The position numbers and the translations under genes were made by a program. The notes under the pieces were generated by a model. It was not told the DNA's origin and ran no database searches. It saw nothing but the letters and a program-made list of their open reading frames with translations. A DNA stretch of 64,000 nucleotides, from positions 744,001-808,000 of the forward strand of contig JABTTW010000001.1 in NCBI GenBank assembly GCA_015075745.1, read 5' to 3'. This document shows positions 35,671 to 45,224 of the stretch, piece after piece (positions within the stretch are counted from its first letter, which is position 1; each line of letters opens with the position of its first letter). The stretch is from Planctomycetia bacterium (GTDB lineage: Bacteria > Planctomycetota > Phycisphaerae > UBA1845 > UTPLA1).

Positions 35671-37923
35671 TCAGGTCAGAGTACGCGAACGGGCACGATG
35701 ACCTCGGGCTCTTGTGCGGCGGGCGATTCCCATGCAAGAGACTACGGCGGCGGGCAGGAAGCCGGGGCCGCAGGTGCCGCAGGTCGGTGAGCCGACAAGT
35801 CGCGGCGCACCGTCGCCGTTGGGGGTTGCGTCGATCACGTCGGGGATGCCATCCTGATCGGCGTCGGCCTGATCGGTGTTAGGCGATTCCGGCGCGTTAT
35901 CACAGGCGTCGCCGATGCCGTCGGCGTCTGAGTCCGCCTGGTCCGCGTTCGCAATGTCCGGGCAATTGTCGATGCTGTCGCCGATGCCGTCGGCGTCACG
36001 ATCGACGAGTATCAGAGTGATCGACCCCGCGAGGAACCGGCGGTCTCGGTCGGCGATGATCCGTCCGTCGCGGCTGATTTCCGAGATGCCCCGACCGGCG
36101 GAGACAAGTATATTGCCGTTGAGCAGCTCGAAGACGGCACGGAAGAAGGTCAACTCCGTGGGCGTCGTGAATCCAACCGGGGCACCGGTGGGTGAAAACT
36201 CCGTCACGCCTCGCTGTGCACCAAAATTGCACGCCACGAGAACGTTCCCGGCTTTCGTGTTTGCCAGGCCGAGCGGGGCGTTGCGGGCATTGCAGAATGT
36301 TCCGAGGAAGCCGCCGGTTGCGAGGTCGAAACGTAAGACGGCATTGAGAACATCGTCGGCAACGAGCAGATCGGAGCCGCGAATCAAGAGACTCGTCGGA
36401 CTGATCAGGCCACCGGTGCCGTTACTGATTCGGTTGCGAATGAAGAAGCCGTCGGCGTCGAACTCGGCGACGGCGGCGGCGTTGGGACCGCGGCCGCTTG
36501 TGACCAGGACGCGCCCATCCGGCAGGACTTCAAAATCCCTGGCGCCGTCAAAGAAGGTTCTTTCATTTCCCAGGCTTGGCGCAAAGTTCGTTCGCTCGAA
36601 GGTATCCAGCGAGACGGCGACGATTCGATTGCCACCCCGCAGGAGGAGAATCCGGCGTCGTGCGGGATCGAACGCGATCGAATCGGGGGTGCCGCCCGAC
36701 ACACTCGCGGAGATGAATTCGCGATCGACGAGACGACCGTCCCTTGCGTCATAGGCGGAAATCGCTCCGCTCAGATCGCTTGGAGCAATCAGGATTCCGG
36801 TGGACTCCATCAGCGACGTCGCCGGGTCGGCCAGCCCGCAGTCGATGACTCCGTCGCCGTTTACATCCACATCGGGGGCGTCACAACCGCATTCGCCCGG
36901 TTCGGTCTTGAGCACGCTCGTCGGGCACAGGTCGCAGGCGTCGCCTGCCCTGTCGCCGTCGGAATCGGTCTGCGCGGCGCCGGCGAGGAATGGGCAGTTG
37001 TCGCGAATGTCCTCGAGTCCGTCGGCATCGGCATCGCGGTAGACGCGATCATTGACGAGAACGACGAATCGATAGGTGAAGTCAAAGTCGTCCGACAGAC
37101 CCCTGACGCGGATGAACAGCGGGCCGTCGACCGGCGCCACGATGGTGCCGGCGGCGTGCGCGTCGTTGTCCAGGAAACTGGGCGTCGCCAGCACATCACC
37201 GCGCGTGATGATCGAGCCGTCGGCCGCAGCGATGTCGAGAATGAGCGGAGTTGGAAGGCCGTTTCGCTCAGGGTCGGCATCGAGAATGACGGCCACGCGC
37301 TCGCCGCTTCGCACATCAAGACGAAACGAATCGACCTGGGCGCGCGACACAGACCCAGTGGTGATATTTGAGGTGATGAAGTTGGCATTGGCGACCTCGT
37401 CGTTCGGCTCGACCTCGATGCTCACATCGTCGGGCCTGACGACGGCGTGGTGGATTTCATAGTCAATTAGCAAGTGGGGTCCGCTTGCCACTTCCAGCAC
37501 GCGAAAGAAGACATCGCCCGGTATCGATGTCGCCGCGCCCGCGACTACGGAGCTCTTTCGCGGCCCGTCATCATCGTCAGCGCCAATCACGAATCCGCGG
37601 TCGTCGGCGACGGTCAGAAATGAATTCGGCTGATCGCCGCTCGCGGCCGGCGAGAGCCGCGAGTCCACCCACGCAAAAACGAGATCGCCGGCCTGGCAAT
37701 GGGGAACGCGAAAGACATCTATGTCTCCATCCGGGTTGATCGTCGCGGCGACGAACTCTCGATTTCGCAGGAGGGAAGCGTTGTCCAGGAGCTCATTCGG
37801 CTCGACCTCGTTGACTTGTGCGCCCCGGGCCGGTACGGCGGCCCAAGTAGTCAGGACGAGGGCGATCAGGGTCAATGACCGTGCACTCGGCGCGCGGAGG
37901 CTCTGGCTCAGTTTGCGGTTCAT
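35671..37923 (-). CDS. Secreted protein with PPC-like and thrombospondin type-3 repeats
   Basis: A 750-residue exported protein, start supported by AGGAG. A signal peptide is followed by two VEPNE-type pre-peptidase C-terminal-like beta domains, a calcium-binding segment (DADADGLEDIRDNCP), a six-bladed-propeller-like region (GVTEFSPTGAPVG, VLPDGRVLVTSGRG), more thrombospondin type-3 repeats and the tail CGTCGPG-hydrophobic-RRTRARGHR. The tail matches that of the beta-helix protein at 12.3-15.6 kb. It is probably a surface protein; no catalytic site is visible. Confidence 0.75.
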   Translation of the reverse strand: MNRKLSQSLRAPSARSLTLIALVLTTWAAVPARGAQVNEVEPNELLDNASLLRNREFVAATINPDGDIDVFRVPHCQAGDLVFAWVDSRLSPAASGDQPNSFLTVADDRGFVIGADDDDGPRKSSVVAGAATSIPGDVFFRVLEVASGPHLLIDYEIHHAVVRPDDVSIEVEPNDEVANANFITSNITTGSVSRAQVDSFRLDVRSGERVAVILDADPERNGLPTPLILDIAAADGSIITRGDVLATPSFLDNDAHAAGTIVAPVDGPLFIRVRGLSDDFDFTYRFVVLVNDRVYRDADADGLEDIRDNCPFLAGAAQTDSDGDRAGDACDLCPTSVLKTEPGECGCDAPDVDVNGDGVIDCGLADPATSLMESTGILIAPSDLSGAISAYDARDGRLVDREFISASVSGGTPDSIAFDPARRRILLLRGGNRIVAVSLDTFERTNFAPSLGNERTFFDGARDFEVLPDGRVLVTSGRGPNAAAVAEFDADGFFIRNRISNGTGGLISPTSLLIRGSDLLVADDVLNAVLRFDLATGGFLGTFCNARNAPLGLANTKAGNVLVACNFGAQRGVTEFSPTGAPVGFTTPTELTFFRAVFELLNGNILVSAGRGISEISRDGRIIADRDRRFLAGSITLILVDRDADGIGDSIDNCPDIANADQADSDADGIGDACDNAPESPNTDQADADQDGIPDVIDATPNGDGAPRLVGSPTCGTCGPGFLPAAVVSCMGIARRTRARGHRARSRTLT

Positions 37924-38277
37924 CTCAGGACTCCTTTAGTGCTCTGTGGGAGACTTGCCGCCGAGCGGGACTTCGGCGGCTGAAGCTAAGGCATGCGAGG
38001 CGTACACGATGAAATGTCGCAGGTTGACGCCGCCATTGCAGGACATTCAGTCGCCTTCCAGGCCTCATGCCCTTTATTTGCAGCAATTGCGTACATCCTC
38101 GATACTGATCGTGAGAAGGCGGCTTTATCGCCGTTTTTCTATTGATCTCGGCCGTATCAATCGAGGGTGGTTGTGGCCGGGCGAGCATCCCATTCCTGGC
38201 TTTCGCAGGAACTCGTCACTGCGCCCAAACCGGGCCATCCACCCCCAAGACCCGCCCCCGAAGGCGAAGCAGGTACC
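37924..38277. other. Divergent intergenic region
   Basis: These 354 bases separate the divergent thrombospondin-repeat and M16 peptidase genes. A short GGCG/CGCC hairpin followed by GTTTTT lies at 38118-38137 and looks like a terminator on the plus strand although no gene precedes it. I see no clear promoter hexamers and no small gene. Confidence 0.5.
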
Positions 38278-41133
38278 ATGAAGCGTAATGTCTTATCCGT
38301 CGTTTTAGTTCTCTCCTGTTCAACAGGCGTCCTGGCCGCCGATCGGCGTTATCCGTTTGAGCAGATCGAGCTCAAGAACGGCATGGGGGTCATCACACTT
38401 GAAGACCACTCGTGCCCGATCGCCGCGGTGCAGGTCTGGTACCACGTCGGTTCGAAGAACGAGGAGCCGGGCCGGCAGGGCTTCGCGCATATGTTCGAGC
38501 ACATGATGTTTCGGGGGACTGATCGTCTGAGCGAGACGGCCCACTTCGACAACATTCGCCGGGTGGGAGGGGACTGCAACGCCTACACCGCATTCGACCA
38601 GACGGTGTACGTCGAGGAGCTGCCGGCGAATCAGCTTGAGCTGGCGCTGTGGCTGGAGTCGGAGCGGATGGCGTTCCTAAAGATTGACAAGAAGGGCTTC
38701 GAGACGGAGCGCAAGGTCGTCGAGGAGGAACTGCGTCAGCCGCACAACCGGCCGTATGGACGGGTGCCGGAACGGCTGCTGGGTGATTTGTTCGGCGAGC
38801 ATTGCTACGGGTGGACACCGGGCGGACAGATTTCTCATTTGCGACAGGCGAAGGTGGAGGAAGTGTCAATGTTCTGGGACAAGTATTACGCGCCGAACAA
38901 TGCGACGCTTGTGGTGGTGGGCGACGTGAAGCACGCCGAGGTGCAGGAGCTGGCGAGGAAGTACTTTGAGTGGATCCCCCCCTGTCCGCAGCCGGGGCGA
39001 CCGAACTGCGAAATCGAGCAACCGAAAAAGAGCCGGACCATCAAGCTGCCGGAGGACAAGGGACCGCTTCCTGTATTGGGCGTGGTGTATCACACGGTGC
39101 CGGAGAGCCATCCCGATCAGCTGCCGCTGGAAATCCTCATGGGCGCGCTGGGCGGCGGGGAATCCAGCCGACTTTACGTGGACATCGTGAAGGACAAGAA
39201 GATCGCCCAGGTGGCCATCGGCGGTGCGTTTGCGTTTGAGGGAAGCGGCATCGCGGGGGCCGGCGGTGTGCTGCTGCCGTTCGGAAACAAGAGCAAACTG
39301 ATGAAGGCGATCAAGTCGCACATCAAAGACGTCCGTGAGAACGGCATCACCGAGGCGGAACTGGAGAAGATGAAGAACCAGCAGCGCCGCCAGGAAGTCA
39401 TGGGGGCGATGACGGTCGCCAGCAAGGCGGGATTGCTCGGTCAATATGCAGTGCTGTACGGGGACGCCGAGCGAATCAATCGGCGGCTGGAAGAGATCGA
39501 CGCGGTGACGCTCGACGACGTGAAGCGCGTCGCGAAGCAATACCTGAGCAAAGACGCTGCGATCAATATCTCCATTGAGCCAAGCGCAAGCGGCATGATC
39601 GGCTCGCTGTTCGGCAAGGGCAAAGACGCCAAGGACGATCCGGACAATAAGCCGCCGGTAGAAGATGACGGCACGAATCGAACGGCACAGCGGACCGGAC
39701 CCAAGGCAAAGGCCAAGCGTCCGGAGGGTTTTCCGACGGAGCCGCCCGCCGCGAAGGCGATGGATGCGCTGCCGGACATGTCCCACACCGATAAGGCGTT
39801 GTCGAACGGGCTTCGCGTCGTAGTGGTGAGCAATCATGAAGTGCCGTCTGTCTCGCTGACGCTGGGCATCAAGAGCGGGGCATGGTCGGAGGCGAAGCCC
39901 GGCGTGGCGAATGCGGCGATGAGCATGCTGACCAAGGGGACTAAGTCGCGCGACTCGAAGAAGCTTGCGGACCTGCTGGAGTCCAACGCGATCAGCCTGA
40001 ACGGATCGGCAAGCATGGACGATTCGCAGGTGAGGGCGTCTTCGCTGCTGCCGACGCTAAACCTGGCATCGGAGTTGATGCGCGACGTCATTGAGAATCC
40101 GACCTTTCCGAAGGACGAATTCGACATCATGACCAAGCAGATGAAGGTCGGCCTGATGATCTCGACCAAGACGCCGGAATACCTGGCCGACCGGGAGTAT
40201 CGGCGTTTGCTCTACGGCGACCACCCGTACAGCCGGACAGTGACCGGCGAAATGGACGACGTGGACAAGCTGACCATTGAGGATCTTCAGGCGTGGTGGA
40301 GCGAGAATCTGCGCCCGGAAAACGCGGTGCTTTACATCGCGGGCGATATCACGCCGTCGGCGGCGTTTGAGCTGGCGGTCAAGCACTTTGGCTCCTGGAA
40401 TGTCGACAGCGAATTCTCGCCTCCGCGGCTCGCGGCGATTCCGGCGAAGCGCGAGACGCACATTTATATCTACGATCGGCCGGGTTCGGTGCAGAGCCAG
40501 ATTCGCGTCGGCCATATCGGTCTGCGACGGATCGACGATGCCTATCCGACGGCGCGGGTGATGGCGACGATTCTCGGCGGCGGGTTCAACAGCCGGCTGA
40601 ACAAGGCGATTCGCGTGGACAAGGGGCTGACCTATGGTGCGCGCGGCTCGATCAGTCCGCAGCGGTTCGCGGGCGCTTTCAATATGAGCACGTTCACCAA
40701 GACACCGACGACGGGCGAGACGGTCCAGACGCTTCTCGACGTGGTGAAGCGGATGCGAACCGAGAAGCCGGAGGCCCAGGAACTGGCGGATACGAAGACC
40801 TACATCGTCGGCTCGTTTCCGGGCGACCGAGAGACGCCGCAGGCCGTGGCGAGCGACTTGTGGATCATCGAGAATGAAGGCCTGTCCGACGATTTCTATC
40901 AGCAGTACCTCTCGGCGGTGCAGAAGACGACAACCGATGACGTCCTGAAGGCCGCCAAGGAACAGGTCGATCTGAACCATTTGATCATCGTGGTGGTTGG
41001 GGAGGCGGCGAAGATCAAGGAGGACCTAGAGAAGATCGCCCCGGTCACTGTTCTGAATCAGGACTCACAGGATAAGCCCGATGACAAAGGCGGCGACAAG
41101 GATGACGAAAAGTCCGTCACCATGAAGAGTTAG
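38278..41133 (+). CDS. M16 family zinc peptidase (two-domain insulinase-like)
   Basis: A 951-residue secreted peptidase. A signal peptide (SVVLVLSCSTGVLA) precedes the first M16 domain with the inverted zinc motif HMFEH (HxxEH) and the third ligand Glu in ELALWLESERM downstream. The second half (from about residue 500) repeats the fold: SVSLTLGIKSGAWSEAKPGVANAAMSMLTKGT, with no zinc motif, as in the inactive partner domain of pitrilysin-type heterodimers. The two halves are joined by a charged linker. It should degrade peptides in the periplasm. Confidence 0.92.
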   Translation: MKRNVLSVVLVLSCSTGVLAADRRYPFEQIELKNGMGVITLEDHSCPIAAVQVWYHVGSKNEEPGRQGFAHMFEHMMFRGTDRLSETAHFDNIRRVGGDCNAYTAFDQTVYVEELPANQLELALWLESERMAFLKIDKKGFETERKVVEEELRQPHNRPYGRVPERLLGDLFGEHCYGWTPGGQISHLRQAKVEEVSMFWDKYYAPNNATLVVVGDVKHAEVQELARKYFEWIPPCPQPGRPNCEIEQPKKSRTIKLPEDKGPLPVLGVVYHTVPESHPDQLPLEILMGALGGGESSRLYVDIVKDKKIAQVAIGGAFAFEGSGIAGAGGVLLPFGNKSKLMKAIKSHIKDVRENGITEAELEKMKNQQRRQEVMGAMTVASKAGLLGQYAVLYGDAERINRRLEEIDAVTLDDVKRVAKQYLSKDAAINISIEPSASGMIGSLFGKGKDAKDDPDNKPPVEDDGTNRTAQRTGPKAKAKRPEGFPTEPPAAKAMDALPDMSHTDKALSNGLRVVVVSNHEVPSVSLTLGIKSGAWSEAKPGVANAAMSMLTKGTKSRDSKKLADLLESNAISLNGSASMDDSQVRASSLLPTLNLASELMRDVIENPTFPKDEFDIMTKQMKVGLMISTKTPEYLADREYRRLLYGDHPYSRTVTGEMDDVDKLTIEDLQAWWSENLRPENAVLYIAGDITPSAAFELAVKHFGSWNVDSEFSPPRLAAIPAKRETHIYIYDRPGSVQSQIRVGHIGLRRIDDAYPTARVMATILGGGFNSRLNKAIRVDKGLTYGARGSISPQRFAGAFNMSTFTKTPTTGETVQTLLDVVKRMRTEKPEAQELADTKTYIVGSFPGDRETPQAVASDLWIIENEGLSDDFYQQYLSAVQKTTTDDVLKAAKEQVDLNHLIIVVVGEAAKIKEDLEKIAPVTVLNQDSQDKPDDKGGDKDDEKSVTMKS

Positions 41134-41608
41134 CTTATCGGTCGCCGGGCGAGGGGGGTTGCTGCCGAGGAGCGACTTGCGGACCCAGGATGTCGGTGTG
41201 GTTTCGGGGCGCTGTTTGCGGTCAGCGGGGTCCGTATCGGACATGGATTCGGGCAGCGGAAGCCTCTGGCTTGCAAGTTTTCGCCGCCAGCTCAAAGGGC
41301 GAAACCCGAAAACCCAGACAAGTCGGACCCAGCCCGACCAATCCGGTTCGCCGCGTTAAAATATGGGAGCATCCGGAGGTGGTCGGGCGTTGCTTCGCCC
41401 CCCCGGTAGAGGTACAATCATTCAAAGAGTCGGTCGAGGGGGTTGCCTCAGGTGGGGAACTTCGGCGGCTCTAACCCTGCCCGGTTTGTCCGCTTTCATA
41501 CGGCGGACGCACCAATGGTTCCTTGGCGAAAAGGAGCGGGACACCAACGGTTCCGCTACATGCCCTCGCGGATGGGTTGCCAGACTCAAGCCTTCAGGAG
41601 GCGATAAG
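41134..41608. other. Intergenic region with a promoter
   Basis: These 475 bases separate the M16 gene and a lipoprotein gene. A good promoter candidate lies in the right part, leaving a leader of about 180 nt. The left part shows no gene or repeat that I recognise; short frames on both strands there look accidental. Confidence 0.55.
41390..41418 (+). promoter_or_regulatory. Sigma-70-type promoter of the GC-rich lipoprotein gene
   Basis: TTGCTT and TACAAT are separated by 17 nt. Transcription should start near 41425, giving an unusually long leader of about 180 nt. Confidence 0.5.
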
Positions 41609-42538
41609 ATGATTGCCCGGATTAAACGTGCTGCGGGTGCCGGCGCTTTGATGGCGCTTGCTGCGTTTGTATGCGTGCCGCAGTTTGGTTGCGGCGGAAG
41701 CCCTTTCCTGGCTGCTCAGTTCGCCAGCAACTTCACGCCTTCCAGATTGGGTCCTCCGGCCGGCGGCGGCAACGGCGGGCCACCGGTGGACACGACGGTT
41801 CTGGGATCGGTCTGTGATCTGACCGGGGCTGCGAGCCGATTCATCAACGTTTCACTACAGAACCAGGCGCAGCAGCGCGTTCGATTCGCCATTAACTTCG
41901 TGGTATCTGCGGGAACCGGCGGCTTCGTGTGTGACGAGCAGACACAAGAGTATCTCAACGCCGGCTACACGGACGCGTTTGCACCGGGCTCGGCATCGAG
42001 TCTCACGATCGGCTGCGACACGGTGACGCTCAATAGCGGCAATCGGATATTGAGATTGAACTTCGGCGTCGATCAACTGCCCGAGCTGTTCCTTAACCCG
42101 CTGGTCGGTGGCACCGGGGGAGGAACTCCGGTATCAGTCCAGCTCAGCCGGCGCGACAACGGCCAGGCGAACCTTCCGTTGCCTGAGATTATCGTTTTCG
42201 GCAACGCGAGTTCCAACTTCACGTGTTCGGGCAGCGACCTTTGCACACAGCGCGGCTTCGTCTATTCCAGCGTGAACAATCTGCCGATCGGCAAGTCGGC
42301 CGACGCCCTGCACATTCAGGGCACCGTTTGCAACAGCCAACTGGGTACTGCTCCGGAGTGGCGTCTGGACAAGACGATCACCGACGGGATCACGCAGGCA
42401 TTCCAGTATCCGGTCGGGGCGACCATCGTCGTCCAAGTCCTGGATCGGTCTGCCGACTCTCTGAACGACCCCCGAAACCAAGTGGTCTGGACGGTGACCA
42501 GCGTGGACAACGTGGCCGTGCATAACCCGCAGCCCTGA
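41609..42538 (+). CDS. Predicted lipoprotein of unknown function
   Basis: A 309-residue protein, start fixed by AGGAGG seven nt upstream. The signal peptide ends in QFGCGG, a probable lipobox. The mature part is beta-rich with several scattered Cys residues (CDLTGAASRF, FVCDEQTQEY, TCSGSDLCTQRGF) that could pair in disulfides. I do not recognise the family. Confidence 0.7.
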   Translation: MIARIKRAAGAGALMALAAFVCVPQFGCGGSPFLAAQFASNFTPSRLGPPAGGGNGGPPVDTTVLGSVCDLTGAASRFINVSLQNQAQQRVRFAINFVVSAGTGGFVCDEQTQEYLNAGYTDAFAPGSASSLTIGCDTVTLNSGNRILRLNFGVDQLPELFLNPLVGGTGGGTPVSVQLSRRDNGQANLPLPEIIVFGNASSNFTCSGSDLCTQRGFVYSSVNNLPIGKSADALHIQGTVCNSQLGTAPEWRLDKTITDGITQAFQYPVGATIVVQVLDRSADSLNDPRNQVVWTVTSVDNVAVHNPQP

Positions 42539-42745
42539 TTCTTTGTGATTTGGCGGCCGCGGCTTCCAAGATCAACAGGACCTCCGACTTACCGATCCCT
42601 ATTTTTTTCGTGCAAACGACATCCGGCCGGGGTATGCTCCGCCCTTGGATCGGTATTTTGCATGGATGCGCGGGCGGCGGTGTCGCCTGCCCTCGACCGG
42701 GACGGACTCCGTGGGATCACCTCATTCCCTTCGGAGAAGCCAGCC

Positions 42746-43024
42746 ATGCAGGGATACGTTCTCACATTTCGCCCCGTTACATCCTCCGGCACAATTGTCA
42801 CCGACGGCAACGGCGCCTACCGCTTTGAGCTGGATTCTGGAGGCCCCCTGCCCGACGGCGGAGACATTGTTTCGTTTGAGCCGGCAACCGGCGCGACGAC
42901 CGGACTCCGCGTGGCCCGGGATGTTCGCGTCATCTCGAAGTGGCCGGACCTGCCCGATCGAGCGGAGCAGGCTGACCTCATGGCGTTATGCAACAGCCTG
43001 CGGATTGAGTCCACCGCCAACTGA
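42746..43024 (+). CDS. Small protein, possibly cold-shock-domain-like (OB fold)
   Basis: A 92-residue protein, start supported by GGAGAAG. The first 55 residues, GYVLTFRPVTSSGTIVTDGNGAYRFEL with GDIVSFEPATGATTG, follow the strand order and spacing of a cold-shock domain, but the aromatic RNA-binding motifs KGFGFI and VFVH are not present in canonical form. The rest is helical. If the match holds it is a divergent nucleic-acid-binding protein; other beta-barrel families are possible. Confidence 0.45.
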   Translation: MQGYVLTFRPVTSSGTIVTDGNGAYRFELDSGGPLPDGGDIVSFEPATGATTGLRVARDVRVISKWPDLPDRAEQADLMALCNSLRIESTAN

Positions 43025-43151
43025 CCCCTCCCCTACTTTCCCGCACAACTCCGCTTGCTTGAGCGATCGGTCGGGGATTGCTTATACTCATCACCGACTT
43101 TTTACTGCCCGAGAGTGACGGGGCAGATGACAACGCCTGGAGGATTGTCGC

Positions 43152-44033
43152 ATGTCGAAGCGAATTCGCTTGCTGCCGTTTCTTGTGATGGGCGCCGCGT
43201 GCATCGGCTGTCAGAAACAGAATGCCGTCCAGATTGCATCGACGAAGCTCGACATATTCGGTGTTCCGGCTGAATACCGGGCGATGCATATGGCATTGGA
43301 GAAGCGCTTCAACAGCCCGGTCCTTTTCTCGGCCCAGCCCAGCGGCATGGCGATCGGGATGCAACTCGAGCAGGGCAACATTCCCTTTGCGATTCTCACG
43401 GCGAACGAATACGCGGAGATCGAGGACCCGAGCAAGCTGAAGCTGCTTGCGACGGCGGTCAACGAGGCGGGCAAGACATCGCGTCGCGGTCATATCGTCG
43501 TGAAGGCGAAATCACATTTGAAGGTCATCAAGGACTGCGAAGGGAAGCGGTTCGCATTCGGCAAGCACCATGACCTTCTTTCGGACTATGCGGCACGGGA
43601 CGCGCTGGTGAAGGCGGGCGTGCCGATCGACAAGATTCTCCCCGAACTCGTGCCGACGACCATCGCCCTTCCGATCGAAGGACGCCTGTATTGCGGCGAT
43701 TCCGTTCCCGGTCTCGTCGTCTGGGATCCCCTCATCAACGCCGGCGTCATCGATGAGATCGCATTTAGCAAGCTGCCCGAGACCGGCGGAAATCCGATTA
43801 CCGGCGTCTCCCGCGACCAGTTCGAGATCGTCGGAGAGACGGCCGAGGTACCGGAGATGGTCGTTGTTGCAGGCCCGGGCGCGGATCCAGAAAAGACAGA
43901 ATTGCTGAAGTCGTACCTTCTCAATGACGCCAAGAATGACGAGGCCCTGTGCAAGCAGCTCGGTATTCAAGGGTTCGCGCCGGCCGATCCGGCTGCCTAT
44001 GCGGCGACGCGTTCGCTGATTCCAAAGTCGTAG
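43152..44033 (+). CDS. PhnD-like periplasmic binding lipoprotein
   Basis: A 293-residue protein with a lipobox signal peptide (LVMGAACIGC), start preceded by GGAGG. The body follows the phosphate/phosphonate-binding PhnD pattern: PSGMAIGMQLEQGNIPFAILTANEYAEI, GHIVVKAKSHLKVIKDCEGKRFAFG, DALVKAGV. No ABC permease or ATPase gene lies nearby, so it may bind its ligand for a separate system or act as a sensor. Confidence 0.7.
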   Translation: MSKRIRLLPFLVMGAACIGCQKQNAVQIASTKLDIFGVPAEYRAMHMALEKRFNSPVLFSAQPSGMAIGMQLEQGNIPFAILTANEYAEIEDPSKLKLLATAVNEAGKTSRRGHIVVKAKSHLKVIKDCEGKRFAFGKHHDLLSDYAARDALVKAGVPIDKILPELVPTTIALPIEGRLYCGDSVPGLVVWDPLINAGVIDEIAFSKLPETGGNPITGVSRDQFEIVGETAEVPEMVVVAGPGADPEKTELLKSYLLNDAKNDEALCKQLGIQGFAPADPAAYAATRSLIPKS

Positions 44034-44156
44034 TGCCGTCCGGACCCGAGCGAAATGGATCCATGGACATCGTCGGCGAGTGTCCGGCCCACCACGCAAA
44101 ACGCAGATGCCGCATTTTGAAAGTGCCGCGGCATCTCTGCCCGATTCATTAATGAC

Positions 44157-45224
44157 ATGACTTTCGACTCATCCACGTCCGACACCGCCCATCGGTCCCG
44201 TAAGCCCCGAAGCGAACCGGCGTGGGCCGAACTGGATGACGAGGCACTCCTTGATCTTCGGTTCTGCGACTTGGGGGTGACGATTCGCGGCGGGGAGCTC
44301 GAGTCGCGCATCCGCGAGGTCACCCGGGAATTGGCTGCCGGGCAGTTGTCGTTTCGGCCGCATTACTGGCTTTCGGACGAATGGTTTACACCCGACGGCG
44401 TTGCCGGAGTGGCGATTCCTTTCTATCTGGCTCATCCACGTTTGATCAAGCTGGAGGAGCGGCAGATGCTCGAGGCGGAGGGCGGCTCGCGCGAATGGTG
44501 CCTGCGCATCCTTCGGCACGAAATCGGCCATGCAATCGACAACGCCTATCGGCTGCACCGTTTGAAGAGTTGGCGACAGGTTTTTGGCAAGGCCTCGGTT
44601 CCCTATCCGGATTTTTATCAGCCGCGGCCGTTTAGCCGCAGGTTTGTGCTGCATCTCGACTCCTGGTATGCCCAGAGTCACCCGGTGGAGGACTTCGCGG
44701 AGACGTTCGCGATCTGGCTGACGCCGGGATCCAACTGGCGGGCGCGTTATGCGGGGTGGCCGGCGCTGAAGAAGCTGGAGTACGTCGATCGGCTGATGAG
44801 CCAGATCGGCGGAGCGCCGCCCAAGGTGACGAAAAAAACGCAGGTGGATCACATTCGCAACCTGCGCATCACGCTCCGCGAGCACTACGAGCAGAAGCGG
44901 GCGCGCTACGGCGCGGATTACCCTGATTTTCACGATCGCGACCTGCGAAGGCTGTTTACGGATTCGCAGGACTCCACCGGCGGCGAACTGGCTGAACATT
45001 TTCTCCGCCGGCATCGCAAGTCGATCCGCGGGCTTGTGGCCCGGTGGACCGGAGAGTATCAGTATCGCATCGACCAGGTTCTGGCGGAGATGCTGCGACG
45101 TTGCAAGGAACTCAAGCTGCGAGTGCGCAAGAGTGAGGAAGAGACTCGGCTTGAGGCCGTCATTCTCTTGACCGTGCAGACGATGAACTATCTACACAGC
45201 GGATATCATCAGATCGCCTTATGA
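44157..45224 (+). CDS. Putative zinc-binding metallopeptidase (Peptidase_Mx type)
   Basis: A 355-residue cytoplasmic-looking protein. RHEIGHAIDNAYRLH carries the HExxH-type zinc motif (HEIGH) and HPVEDFAETFAIWL supplies the downstream glutamate, as in the Peptidase_Mx (putative zinc-binding metallopeptidase) family. No signal peptide is present. It overlaps the next gene, an ATP-grasp ligase, by ATGA, which indicates a coupled pair. Confidence 0.8.
   Translation: MTFDSSTSDTAHRSRKPRSEPAWAELDDEALLDLRFCDLGVTIRGGELESRIREVTRELAAGQLSFRPHYWLSDEWFTPDGVAGVAIPFYLAHPRLIKLEERQMLEAEGGSREWCLRILRHEIGHAIDNAYRLHRLKSWRQVFGKASVPYPDFYQPRPFSRRFVLHLDSWYAQSHPVEDFAETFAIWLTPGSNWRARYAGWPALKKLEYVDRLMSQIGGAPPKVTKKTQVDHIRNLRITLREHYEQKRARYGADYPDFHDRDLRRLFTDSQDSTGGELAEHFLRRHRKSIRGLVARWTGEYQYRIDQVLAEMLRRCKELKLRVRKSEEETRLEAVILLTVQTMNYLHSGYHQIAL

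Noticed and set aside
38118..38137. Rho-independent terminator in the gap before the M16 gene
   Set aside because: The stem is only four base pairs and no plus-strand gene ends nearby; it is noted in the gap description but not called.
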